Source: Cristatella mucedo
Lineage: Eukaryota; Bryozoa; Phylactolaemata; Cristatellidae
Assembly (NCBI GenBank): GCA_009760855.2
Contig: WPIO01000066.1
Span: 1,981,001 to 2,041,000 of the forward strand
Direction: 5' to 3'
Length of the DNA stretch: 60,000 nucleotides
In this document: positions 35,692 to 45,244 of the stretch, piece after piece
Numbering within the stretch: position 1 is the first letter of the stretch
How the letters are laid out: each line of letters begins with the position of its first letter
The notes under the pieces: generated by a model
The model's input: the letters and a program-made list of their open reading frames with translations, nothing else
The model's database searches: none
What the model was told of the DNA's origin: nothing
Program-made: the position numbers and the translations under genes

Positions 35692-37985
35692 CGATCTGTC
35701 ATCATTGGTAGGTAGCTACAACACAACACTAGATGACACGCTCGTCGAGTTTGCACCTCTGACCAAGTGCACTGTGCACCCTCGTGCAGACGGCCTATGG
35801 TTTACCACAGACATTAAACTAGCTAGATCTACCAAGCTCGAGCTTGTAAAAGCATGCCAAAGATCAGGACTGAGTGTCCATCGACAGGCATGGGAGGACC
35901 ACTATAGGTCGTACCAATCGATCCTAGCAACGGCCAAGTCTAGCTTCTATAAAAACATTGTTGAATCACAGATGCTCTATTCAAAAATTCTGATGTCGAC
36001 AATCAACGATCTCCTCAACCGGTCGCAGATTAGCTCCTTACCCGATGATCCTTGTGATGATCTAGGCGATCGCTTCTCTCGATTCTTTTTCCCGTAGATA
36101 GACAAGATCAGGGAGTCCATCCCTGCATTGACAACATTCCCCCGAGAATGCTGTCCCCCGATTCCTGGCTGCACCTCAATGTCTACATTTAGCAGGTCAC
36201 TAGTGATCTCGTCCTGAAGTTCATATCCCAATCAAAGAAGACAGGAAGTCGTTTGGACCCAATTCCTACTGTCCTGCTCCTATGTTGCATTGATCTGCTG
36301 CTGCCATGCATAACTAACATCATTAGTATGTCATTAGCCTCAGGTCATGTCCCAGCACCTTTTAAAAAGCTGTAGTCAGGTCACTTCTCAAAAAAGCGAC
36401 ACTAGCCTAAGAGAACTTGAGCAACTACCGTCCAGTCTTGTTTTTACCATTCCAAGCAAAGACACTGGAACGGGTCATGGCGAACCAGCTGAACTCACAT
36501 GTTGAAACCTCCAACCTTGCGGTAATTCCAGTCTGGCTTTAGAGCTCATCACTCCACACAATCAGAATTGCTTAGGATATACAACGACCTACTTAGGAAT
36601 GCAGACACGGTGAGAGTCCCTCTGCTTGTTTTGCTCGATCTTTCGGCAGCTTTTGGCACTATCTATCCCAAAGTTCTTCTAGAGCGCCTCTCATCTCGCC
36701 TGGGCATCACTGGCACTGCTCCTCAATGGTTCAGGTCCTATCTCAGTGGGAGACTCCAGAGTACTGACATGAATGCACAAAGATCATCCGAGATACCTCT
36801 GAAATATGGGGTGCCTCAGGGCTCCGCGCTAGGTCCGATTGTCTTCACGGTTTCTACTCTCCTTCATGTTGATATGATTGCGAAGCACAGCCTAGACTTT
36901 CACTTCTATGCGGATGACACTCAGTTGTACCTTTTCTCTGATTCCTCCTAGCCTTCGAGCACCTCGAATTCTCTCCACTCACTTGCTGTGTATATTGATG
37001 ACATCAGCACACGGATGGCAACAAGTTTTCTTTAACTAAACGATGATAAAACTAACTTTTTACTTATGGGCAAACCCAGAGTAATTCAGAAATAGAAAAA
37101 GCTGACTCAAAATTGGGCCACCAGCATATCTCCTGTTGAATCAGCTCGAAAACTAGATATCATGTTCCAACGTGACCAAAGTGACCAAAGTTAGACGACC
37201 ACATCAGCTCCACAATCTAGTCTACCTACTTTCAGGTAAATAACATTGCTAAAATTTGGGCTTGTTTAGATAAGGATTCCAAGTCTAAGTTGGTGCATGT
37301 ATTGGTGACATTCCGTCTTGACTTCTGTAACTCACTGCTTGCTGGCCTACCAGCATGTGCAATCAGGGCTTACAGTTGGTGCCAAACTCTGCAACTAAGC
37401 TTGTCTGTCGTAAGCGTTGCAGTTGCCAAATCACAATACTTCTCGCCGACCTGCAATGGCTATCAGTCAAGCAGCGGATTGACTTCAAGGTTTTGTCGAT
37501 CACTTTTTGGTTACTTCATTCTTTGGCTCCAGCCTATCTCTCAGATCTACTCCCCAACCAGGCCAATCATCGTACCACCTGCTCTTCGGAATGCAACAGT
37601 TTACCAATACCTCGTAGAAACCTCAAATCCTTTTTAGTTCATGTGCTCCCAAAGCCTGGAACTCACTCCCGATTTGCATCAGAACTTCCCTTGGCTTGAC
37701 CTTCTTTAAGAAAGAACTCAAAACACACCATTTGATATACACATTGAGTGGGTCCATGCGACTCGTCCTTTGTGTGCCTTTGCATACTGACACTGTGCAT
37801 GCTGCCACTAACCACACTTGCAGGCTGACCCGCTCATGTCACCCCTAACCATGTTATTCATTTTGTTCATTTATCAAGCATGATATTACTCACCATTCAA
37901 TTGCATTTCCCTTTGCAGCAAATGTAAAGCACCTAGAAAGAGGCTGAGTTCTCTGAAGGCGCTTTATCAAGTGCATTGTTATTCT
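35692..37985 (+). mobile_element. LINE A copy: linker, reverse transcriptase and 3' tail
   Basis: The longest LINE A copy here. A frame at 35,705-36,097 encodes the region between endonuclease and reverse transcriptase (VGSYNTTLDDTLVEFAPLTK, GLWFTTDIKLARSTKLELVK). At 36,568-36,951 lies the reverse-transcriptase core: [35 protein letters not shown] and the catalytic [12 protein letters not shown]. The thumb and C-terminus follow in other frames (37,290-37,700), then the untranslated tail ending in (TTA)n near 37,985. Several frameshifts and stops make it inactive. The endonuclease is absent. It lies in intron 2 of the beta-subunit-like gene. Confidence 0.9.
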
Positions 37986-37992
37986 TATTATT

Positions 37993-38500
37993 AGTAGTAA
38001 GTCACTGCTTGGTGGGCTGCCGATCTGTGCAGTCAGGCGCTTACAGCTGGAGCAAAACACTGCAGCTAGGCTTGTCTGTCGTGAGCGATGCTGTTGCCAC
38101 ATCAAGCAGCTTCTCGCTGACCTGCACTGGCTCCCAATCAAGCAAAGCATTGACTTCAATGTTTTGTCACTCACTTGTAGGTCCTTTCATTCTTTGGCCC
38201 CAGCCTACCTTTCATATTTGCTCTCCCATCAGGCTAAGCATCATACCATCTGCTTTCAGAATGTAATCGTTTTCCTATACCTCGTTCGAACCTCAAATGT
38301 TGTGGAGACCCTGCCTTTTGTAGGTATGCTTCCAAAGCATCGAGCTCCCTTCCTTCTTGTGTCACGACATCCCCTGACTTGACCTCATTTAAAATTAAAA
38401 TTAAAACGCATCTATTCATTGCAGAATTCAGTGGGTCCACGTGATTAAGTCATTACGTGGTTTATCGTTTTGGAACTATGCATGCTAACACTAACCATAC
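37993..38500 (+). mobile_element. second LINE A 3' end, tandem to the previous copy
   Basis: It starts directly after the (TTA)n of the upstream copy with codons for HCLVGCRSVQSG, the counterpart of [13 protein letters not shown], and runs through the LINE A C-terminus to untranslated words near 38,490 (CTAACACTAACCATACTT). The tail proper is missing because a - strand copy starts at 38,503. Confidence 0.8.
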
Positions 38501-38502
38501 TT

Positions 38503-39205
38503 ATAATAATAATAATAATTCACTTGATAAAGCGCCCTCAGAGAACTTAATCTCTCTCTAGGCGCTTTACATTTGCTGTAAAGTGAAATGCAATTGAATG
38601 GTAAGTAAAATCATGCTTGAAAAACAAACGAAATGAATAATATGGTTAGGGGTGACATGCACAGGGTCAGCATGCAAATGTGGTTAGTGGCAGCATGCAC
38701 AGTGTCAGCACGCATAAGCACATCAAGGACGAATCACAGGGACCCACTAAATGCTGTCCTAAATAGGTGTGTTTTTAAGTTCCTTTTAAATGTGGTCAGG
38801 TCAAGGGATGTTCTGACCTAGGTCGGGAGGGAGTTCCAGGCTTTGGGAGCATACAAACTAAATGCACGGTCTCCAAAGGATTTAAGGTTTGTACGAGGTG
38901 TTTCTAGACTGTTGGATTCCGAAAAGTGGGTGGCACTATGCTTGGCCTGATGGGGTATCTGACAGATATGCTGGAGCCATAGAATGAAGGGACCTAAAAG
39001 TGAGCGACAAAACCTTGAAGTCAATCCGTTGCTTGACTGGTAGCCAGTGCAGGTCGGCGAGAAGTGGAGTAATGTGGCAACTGCGACGCTCACGACAGAC
39101 AAGCCTAGCTGCAGAGTTTTGCAGCAGCTGCAATCGCCTGATCGCACATGCTGGTAGGCCAGTAAGCAGTGAGTTGCAGAAGCCGAGACGGGATGTCACG
39201 TTATT
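38503..39205 (-). mobile_element. LINE A 3' end in inverted orientation
   Basis: (AAT)n at 38,503 and the complement of the tail are followed by the - strand codons for [44 protein letters not shown] and [20 protein letters not shown]. It is 5'-truncated at about 39,205. With its neighbour it forms a tail-to-tail inverted pair. Confidence 0.88.
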
Positions 39206-39209
39206 ACTG

Positions 39210-39412
39210 TTACTTGCATGCTGGCCCTGTGCATGTCGCCCCGAACCCCGTTGTGCATGGTGTCATTGAGCTACCTGTCATTAATCTCATTGAGCTACCA
39301 CTAACCATTCGATCGTGCTTCCTTTCCAGCTCATTTAAAGTGCTTTTGAAGAGGATGTGACTTTTTGGGGGATGCTATATCTAATGTATCATTATTATTA
39401 TTACTGTTATAC
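39210..39412 (+). mobile_element. LINE A 3' tail, diverged
   Basis: TTACTTGCATGCTGGCCCTG, TGCATGTCGCCCCGAACC, a CATTGAGCTACC repeat, then AAAGTGCTTTTGAAGAGG, GGGGATGCTATATCTAATG and (ATT)n. It follows directly on the inverted copy. Confidence 0.7.
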
Positions 39413-39499
39413 CTCACAGGCAGATGACCAGTGGCTAACCTAAAGTAGCAGGCTACCTGGTCGGGTAGGGGACGGCACATTGGAGATACTAGCTGATTT

Positions 39500-39608
39500 G
39501 ACAGCCTCTTTTTGTATAGCGACAGAGGTACTATTTGAACGCACGATCTCGAGAGAGTGATCCTGAAAAGCAACAGCTAGCACCTAGTGTGTCATCACGG
39601 CATCAGCA
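39500..39608 (-). mobile_element. tRNA-headed SINE, family S2, with internal deletion
   Basis: The + strand has TTGACAGCCTCTTTTTGTAT and AGCGACAGAGG, then jumps to ACTATTTGAACGCACGATCTC (B-box complement) and AGCACCTAGTGTGTCATCACGG (head complement). The middle of the S2 tail is missing. Confidence 0.65.
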
Positions 39609-39609
39609 G

Positions 39610-40556
39610 TTATATAGCGTTTATATACTGTTACCTGTGTAAGTTCACAAGTTGGAGGCTTGGCCGGAGCGTGAGTACGTGAGTAAAACAATAATGCAGC
39701 CAAGCGCTTCTCACACTTGGCAGACGATGCTGCCCGGCCAGCAGGTAGTTCGAGGTCCAAATGTGTGCCGGCTTCCTATGGCGTGCCCTATTAACGACCT
39801 TTAACGCCCTAATGATTTAAGCAGCTGTGCACCCAGCCTGCGACTGCCTAGAGGGTTACCTTAATGATTTACCCAGCTCCGTGGTAAGCTCACAACCTGC
39901 AAGGCCTGGCAGACAGGTGCTGCAACTTCCAACTAGATTTTTCCAGCTTGAAGTACCCTGCTGCCTTGCAATATCTTAGCTATACGTGATATACCGCGAC
40001 ATTAGATGGGAATGTGAACAACATCAGGTGTTGGCCATGAACGCATTCTAAGCTGTGAAAGGGTGGAAAGGTACGAACCATTCAGACGACCTAGGAGGCT
40101 AAACAATTTACCACTTATCCACTTGGAAGCAAAGTACGTGCCATGCTGCAGGATGTAGTAAATTATAATAGGAATAGGGTAATGGATAGCTTGTGAAGTC
40201 TGGTGGCTAACATGAATGCATGCACTGCAAACTAAAGTTGTTAACAGTGTGAGTTTGTATAAACCAGATATTGAAAAACCTTTGAAAACAATTTGCTAAG
40301 TTTAATATTGGCGAGGACACCCATTTAAGAGGCTGAAGTATGACTACGAAGAGGCTGACCAATAGTTAGGGAGACTGAAATTCCAGCCTGCCCGGCTGGC
40401 CTGACGCCCGGCTTTATTAGCGACGTGCATGACTCAGTCTAAAAAGCCGCTGATCTTATAAAGCAGTGGCTTAAGAGTGTGATCAACTGTGGAATAACAT
40501 GCTGGCATAATGATAATTGCTTCCTTTTGCATTCTTGATTACCTGCATCTCACCAA
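39610..40556. other. intron 2 DNA, nothing recognised
   Basis: No gene or repeat copy is recognised. The stretch is of ordinary composition. Confidence 0.4.
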
Positions 40557-40559
40557 ACT

Positions 40560-40632
40560 TTGATATGTAAAGCGCCTGGATAGAGATTAAATTCTCTTTG
40601 GACGCTATAGAAACGACATATCATTATTACTG
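40560..40632 (+). mobile_element. LINE A-like tail of the SINE S1 type
   Basis: GATATGTAAAGCGCCTGGATAG, AGATTAAATTCTCT, GGACGCTATAGAAACG and (ATT)n. The wording is closer to the S1 SINE tail than to LINE A; a head is not recognisable upstream. Confidence 0.6.
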
Positions 40633-40745
40633 CAACTACTCTCTCAAAAACCCACGAGCCAATGAAGGAAGCTTCAAATACAATTAAGACTGGTTGGTAT
40701 GATACTAATTCCGGCGAGGACGTACGTCTGGTCACTACGCCGCAG

Positions 40746-40881
40746 TAAGAGAATGAAACGACTTAATATAATACCACACAAGCATTCCGATACAGATAAG
40801 ACCGAGTCTAAAGACCTGAGCGGCGCCAGTCAACTGTCAGACAAGGGCAGTTTAGCTGCACCAGTAGAACAGCAGTACTAG
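40746..40881 (+). CDS. probable coding exon 3 (cytoplasmic tail) of the beta-subunit-like gene
   Basis: If the GTAAGT at 32,933 is used, the two left-over bases CT need a phase-2 acceptor. The CAG ending at 40,745 supplies it: CT plus T gives Leu, followed by KRMKRLNIIPHKHSDTDKTE and a hydrophilic Ser/Asp/Lys-rich end (APVEQQY) before TAG. This yields a 281-residue protein with a 44-residue extension. The phase match, the basic start continuing a membrane-proximal Lys-rich tail, and the lack of repeat origin support it. The acceptor's pyrimidine tract is only moderate. No family motif is recognised in the tail, so the exon is inferred. Confidence 0.5.
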
Positions 40882-41197
40882 ATCAAGCTGGAGTGCTTCT
40901 TCTCTGCCATCACTTGAATTCGATGCTCTGGATCGTTGTCTCGGGCCAAAGAACCGGGCTTGAGCGGGCTGCCATCATCTGTTAGTCACGGTGTATCCGG
41001 TAGCCATGTTATTCGCGAGCAATCCGGTCAGGCAACGTCTGCCTGCGGAGCATCAACCGTAGCCCACTCCACAGCTTGACCTAGCTGAAGGTGCAGTGAT
41101 TAAGTAGTTCGTGTTGAGCAGCCGTGTTCTCTTCAAGCGGCAATTGTGCATGCTTTAAAAAATAATCATACGCTAGGCTTCCTTTGCAGCTCACCAG

Positions 41198-41392
41198 ATG
41201 CTTCTGCAGGGGCGGGGCTTTGGCTCGTTCATAGTGCCAAAGCAGCTTGCCGCCATTAGCATTGCTTTTGTAATTACTTTTACTATTATCATCACCAGGA
41301 CAAGGGTGAGCAAGAAAATGACGAACCAAAACAGCAGCCAAGAAACAGCCACAGCTTCAACGTCGGCGGAACCAATCCAGCAGCCAGTGTAG
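41198..41392 (+). CDS. candidate small single-span membrane protein, 64 residues
   Basis: An ATG frame of 64 codons encodes one hydrophobic segment at residues about 17-34 (QLAAISIAFVITFTIIIT), followed by a basic cluster (RTRVSKK) and a Ser/Thr/Gln-rich polar end (QPV, stop). A good acceptor-like sequence (CTTCCTTTGCAG) ends 8 bases before the ATG, and a donor-like GTGAGC lies at 41,306, so part of it might instead be an internal exon. I do not recognise the family. It lies 317 bases after the stop of the proposed third exon of the beta-subunit-like gene and could be in its 3' untranslated region. Not a repeat copy of the window. Confidence 0.35.
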   Translation: MLLQGRGFGSFIVPKQLAAISIAFVITFTIIITRTRVSKKMTNQNSSQETATASTSAEPIQQPV

Positions 41393-41467
41393 CGTGCGGA
41401 TCTTATGTCTGCAGGCACAAAACCGTGCTCGGAGCTGTTCGGTGCGACTCGGCACTGATTCGCGAAC

Positions 41468-41650
41468 ATGGCTCGGTCGATTGTTTCCGAAACCCTATCA
41501 TCAGGGTTAGAACAACACCTATCGCCACCGGAGTGCACCTACCGACGCATCGTCTTCGGAAGTTTAGTACTCGCTGGCGCATTGGGCCTCGCCCACTTTG
41601 TTAAAGAACGTAGCTGCGTCGCCCTATTGGGGAGTAGGCATTGCAGCTGA
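41468..41650 (+). CDS. candidate small single-span membrane protein, 60 residues
   Basis: The ATG has a strong start context (GCGAACATGG) and follows the previous frame's stop by 75 bases, in another frame. The protein has a polar N-terminus (SETLSSGLEQHLSPPE), a hydrophobic segment (IVFGSLVLAGALGLAHFV, residues about 28-45) after two arginines, and a short tail with two cysteines. No family is recognised. A poly(A) signal candidate, AATAAA, lies at 41,792. The pairing with the upstream frame resembles a dicistronic arrangement, but chance open frames of this length are common. Confidence 0.35.
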   Translation: MARSIVSETLSSGLEQHLSPPECTYRRIVFGSLVLAGALGLAHFVKERSCVALLGSRHCS

Positions 41651-41791
41651 TTACACCATGTCACGAGACGTTACTAGCTACGGTTAGGCTCAAGTTGGAA
41701 CCTCTCGCTGCAGACGCGTGTAGAACTGTCGGGCACTGCTCTTCGCGAAGGGTGTGGGGTTCAATCAACTGAATAGCAGTAAGTAATAGCA

Positions 41792-41797
41792 AATAAA
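41792..41797 (+). terminator. candidate poly(A) signal
   Basis: AATAAA downstream of the small frames. If real it would end a transcript that includes them, or the beta-subunit-like gene's longer 3' end. Confidence 0.3.
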
Positions 41798-41799
41798 GC

Positions 41800-42430
41800 C
41801 TCCTCAATACAGAAGCAACGCACGTGTCCTCTTTAGTCTCGGCGGGGAGCCAGTCTATGCAATAGCCCCCGTAACAATCACCCGAAGGCGAAGAGGAAGC
41901 TTTCAAAAGGCTTTTATATGGTATCCTTTCGATAGCTCGGTGGGATAGCTTCATAGCGCAATCAAATGTTTCAACTGCTCTGATCTCGTCACTTGCCTGC
42001 TTGAAGCCTACCCAAAGCGCCGGGCTTTCTTGAAGATTCTTACGATTGTGCACGATCATCTTAACCGGGCAGATTATCGAGCAGTGCTACCGACACTTAG
42101 TAAGCCTTCCGCAGGGATTCACTGTAGAACATCCTTCATCGTACCCACAGCGAGAAAAAGTGATTGCGAGTACAAATGCCTGTGATTAAAGGTGCAAGAT
42201 TTCGAAGAAGTGGGTCACACCGAGCTAGCTAGCTTCGTAGATCGGCTAGATGAAGGGTGGCTGAGCATGATGCATTCAAAGTAAAACTAAGACTCACGAA
42301 AAGTCTGCTTTAAGAAAGCACTGCTTTATTGGAAGATTTTGCATTGAGCCTTCAGCCTTCGATGATGAAATTTTGTTCCGGATGTTGGAACTTGAAGGAT
42401 AGAGCATGTCGCATAAAAAGTTTGGCTCAA
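41800..42430. other. unassigned DNA
   Basis: No gene or repeat family is recognised. Confidence 0.35.
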
Positions 42431-42434
42431 TTAA

Positions 42435-42632
42435 CAACCTTATTTAAATAGCGGCAGAAGAGCCATACCGGCCATCACCATTCCTTGCACCATCACCATC
42501 ACCTTCACCACCATCACCATCACCGTCACCATCACCACTCCTTGCATTGGGTATAGCCCACTCCGCACGACTCCAACCGAGTACCTAGGTCGTAAAGAGC
42601 GAGCCCCTTATCCCCGGGCTAAGAGATAGAGG
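42435..42632 (-). mobile_element. tRNA-headed SINE, family S2, with hexanucleotide expansion
   Basis: The + strand starts with the complement of the S2 tail (AACCTTATTTAAATAGCGG, CAGAAGAGCCATACCGGCC, ATCACCATTCCTTGCACC). It is then interrupted by CACCAT/CACCTT/CACCGT units at about 42,486-42,538. The complement of the body and tRNA-like head follows (GAGCGAGCCCCTTATCCC, CGGGCTAAGAGA). CCTTGCA(C/T) occurs on both sides of the array, suggesting local duplication. Confidence 0.7.
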
Positions 42633-43120
42633 CTAACAGAGGATCACCTAATGCTGTCAGCAATAAAGGACAGCTTAACTCAGGACTCAAACCCGTGACG
42701 AGGGTCGTGAATAACCAGCACTTGACCCCTGACCAAGACCGAGGGACTACTGCATTACAGAAGGTAGTGTCCATGAAAAATGAGCACTTTTGTATAAGCA
42801 TGTGAGTGTGCCTACACGTTTTACTATATGAGTGTGTGGAAGTACGTTCGAGTGATTTTGAGATAGCACACGTGAGTGCTTATGTATGTGTTTGGGATTC
42901 GGGCGGTCGACTGCCTCCTCGGAGCTATCCTTCTTCACGACAAATGTCCATGGCCGTCATCTCTCAATCAGCCTTTAAACTTTTGCTATAGAAATGAGGT
43001 TTGAACGAGCGTGTGATTCAGAAAGTAGAACCAATTTGACTCCTCGTGACCATTTCGGACCTAGACCTGAGAAAAAAACTGACCAAACGCAAAGCCCTCG
43101 ATGAACTGTGAATTCGGTCG
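42633..43120. other. unassigned DNA
   Basis: No gene is recognised. A second possible - strand SINE remnant (GGATCACCTAATGCTGTC, AGCAATAAAGGACAGC, ACCCGTGACGAGGGTCGTG) may lie at about 42,640-42,740. Confidence 0.35.
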
Positions 43121-43124
43121 CTAC

Positions 43125-43128
43125 GAGA

Positions 43129-43186
<58 letters not shown>

Positions 43187-43188
43187 GC
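43125..43188. repeat. (GA)n microsatellite
   Basis: GA dinucleotides with two GGGA interruptions. Confidence 0.95.
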
Positions 43189-43474
43189 TTGACAAGAGAG
43201 CCTGCAAAGCTTGGCAGTGACTTGGCTGATATTCTTGGATGATTCTCTTGCCGGCTACAAGAAAGTGATTCTTTACAGCTAGACAGGGTGCTGCATGCTC
43301 TTGCACGAACGTCCTCTGCTCTCGAGCCAAATAGCTGAGCGGCAGTGGACCCTCAAGAGGCCAAGGGAATTGGGGTAAACGGCTTGACTCCCCTTCCCCT
43401 CGCCACTGTGATTCTATTGGGCAGTTGCTGCAAAGTTTGCCCCGACGCCATTCTTTCGTCCAAGCTTGAAAACA

Positions 43475-43765
43475 AGTTTCACATGCAGCGACACCTATTT
43501 TCCTGCCGATGACTGTGGCGCATTCTCTACAGCGGTCCTGAGCAGTACTTCCATGGTAGTAACTTCTTGGAAGTTCCTGCTGAATCGCCTATGCCACCCA
43601 GTTTCTCTTTGCTGCGTGGCTGAAGCTGGTTGGCTACTGCAGTTGTACTGAAAGCCGACTAGGCTTATAGCACGCTAGAGAAGCCCTCCTGAGTAATACC
43701 TACGGAGTCTTTGTAGCTTTTTAGACTTACAGAGGGACGATACAATATATTTCATGACATGGAGC
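43475..43765 (+). mobile_element. LINE B 3' end, diverged
   Basis: It follows LINE B from about the codons for YSPxADYGTSFSAVLS (here TTCCTGCCGATGACTGTGGC) to RTESRLG (GTACTGAAAGCCGACTAGGC) and a decayed tail (GTCTTTGTAGCTTTTTAGAC). Its reading frame is lost. Confidence 0.75.
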
Positions 43766-43804
43766 TATGATGGCTCCTTTCTGATCAAAATATTGGGAGC
43801 TAGA

Positions 43805-44285
43805 TTATCACTATGCTTCACACGGTCCTGCACGGCCTGGCTCCTCCGAACCTAGCTGAACTACTGCACCAGTTTCAGCCTCCTCATGTCTTTAGGCCCT
43901 GTATGGAATATAAATTAGCTGCTCCATTCCTCTGCTTAAAGACCGTTGGCGATAGAAGAATTTGTAATTCAGGTCCTAGACTGTGGATTTCGCTTCCACG
44001 ATTCATACGAAACAACTACTCTCACGCTGCCGACTATGGCACATCCTTTCCAGCCGTCATGAGCTGCTACTTTCATGTTACTCAATACCTCAACTGCTCT
44101 CCAGACTCAGCCATGCTTCCCACTTTCTCTTTCTTGCGGGGATGATGTCTGTTGGGTAACGAATGCGTACCGAAAGCCACTTAGGCTGTGAGTGCACTAT
44201 ACAATACTCTACTGCGTAACACGCACATGGTTTTTATGGCTTTGTGGAGTTACAGACGAAGGCGCGTTACTTTACATTACCGCTT
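43805..44285 (+). mobile_element. LINE B 3' end, second copy in tandem
   Basis: A frame at 43,813-44,145 encodes HGLAPPNLAELLHQFQPP, APFLCLKTVGDRRI, SGPRLWISLPRFIRN, DYGTSFPAVMSCYFHVTQYL and MLPTFSFLRG, the LINE B C-terminus. The tail (CACATGGTTTTTATGGCTTTG, CGTTACTTTACATTACC) ends near 44,285. It is 5'-truncated and starts 40 bases after the previous copy. Confidence 0.85.
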
Positions 44286-44785
44286 GCCTAAACTCACAAC
44301 CTAGATTTAGATACATTATTTTGGGCGGTGTCGAATGGGTATTTGTAGGATCGGTGCAACAGCTAGTGAATCGAGTACGAGGCACTCGTACTTCGCCAAG
44401 CAGAGAGGCCGTAGACAGAGTGGCGATCTGTCTACGCTGCCGCCGCAGCGGCTGGCTGAACCCTAGGCAGTTTAGCGAACCGCCATCGCTGAGGAACAGT
44501 AGTGGTGCATCGGTGAGAAGTGGGTGGAGCCGACGAGTCACGTCAGCAGCCCTGGGAAGCGGCTCTTTGCCTCCCCCTGCATCCGCTTCCGCCTCCTCGG
44601 CAGTGACGGCAATAGCAATGGCAGCCTGAGTTATTGCCGCTTGAGCAATATCGGCCACTTCCCCCAATTCGTCGCTTACAAAGTAGCACGCACGTGCAAA
44701 TAGCTTACACTTAAGCCTAGTTTAGACCGGAGTCTCGCTTCCAATAAACTCAGAACCTTACTACGGTGTTCCGGTCTATTCAATA
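44286..44785. other. unassigned DNA
   Basis: No gene is recognised. Overlapping frames on both strands at 44,290-44,660 are Ser/Arg/Ala-rich and unsupported. Confidence 0.35.
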
Positions 44786-44787
44786 GT

Positions 44788-44886
44788 GTTGCCTTTGCAG
44801 CAAATGTAATGCGCCTAAAGAGAGATTGAGTACTATGAGAGCTTTGCTTTATCAAGTATATTCTTATTCTTATTACTATTATTACG
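44788..44886 (+). mobile_element. LINE A 3' tail, 5'-truncated copy
   Basis: TTTGCAGCAAATGTAATGCGCC, AAAGAGAGATTGAGTACTAT, TTTATCAAGTATATTC and (TTATTA)-rich end. Confidence 0.8.
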
Positions 44887-45244
44887 TAGGAGGTTTGGAC
44901 GATAGTTTGGCTCGAAGTCAGGCTTCATACTCGCTCCACCCACTGAGTGTTCATGGGATAGCCATGGCTTTTCTCTGTGGCCCGGCTTCGTAATTACTGG
45001 TTTTATTAACCCGTCCGCTATGGCTTTTATCGCTTGCTAACTCAAAACCTGATTCTTAAATTACGAATTCAGTGGGTCCCATAAATAGGGGCTCGCCTGT
45101 TGTGAGCGTGAGTGTGCGCGTATTGCTAAACAGCAAACGATTTGAAGCGAACACAAACACGACCGAACTCAACGGCGTTTAATCAGCAACTCTCTCTGCA
45201 GACGTTAATGCTAAAGGAGCTTCCTGTCGTCTGCGCCCAGGAAT

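Noticed and set aside
42480-42545. CRISPR-like array of short repeats
   Set aside because: Units of six bases without spacers in animal DNA; it is a microsatellite inside a SINE.
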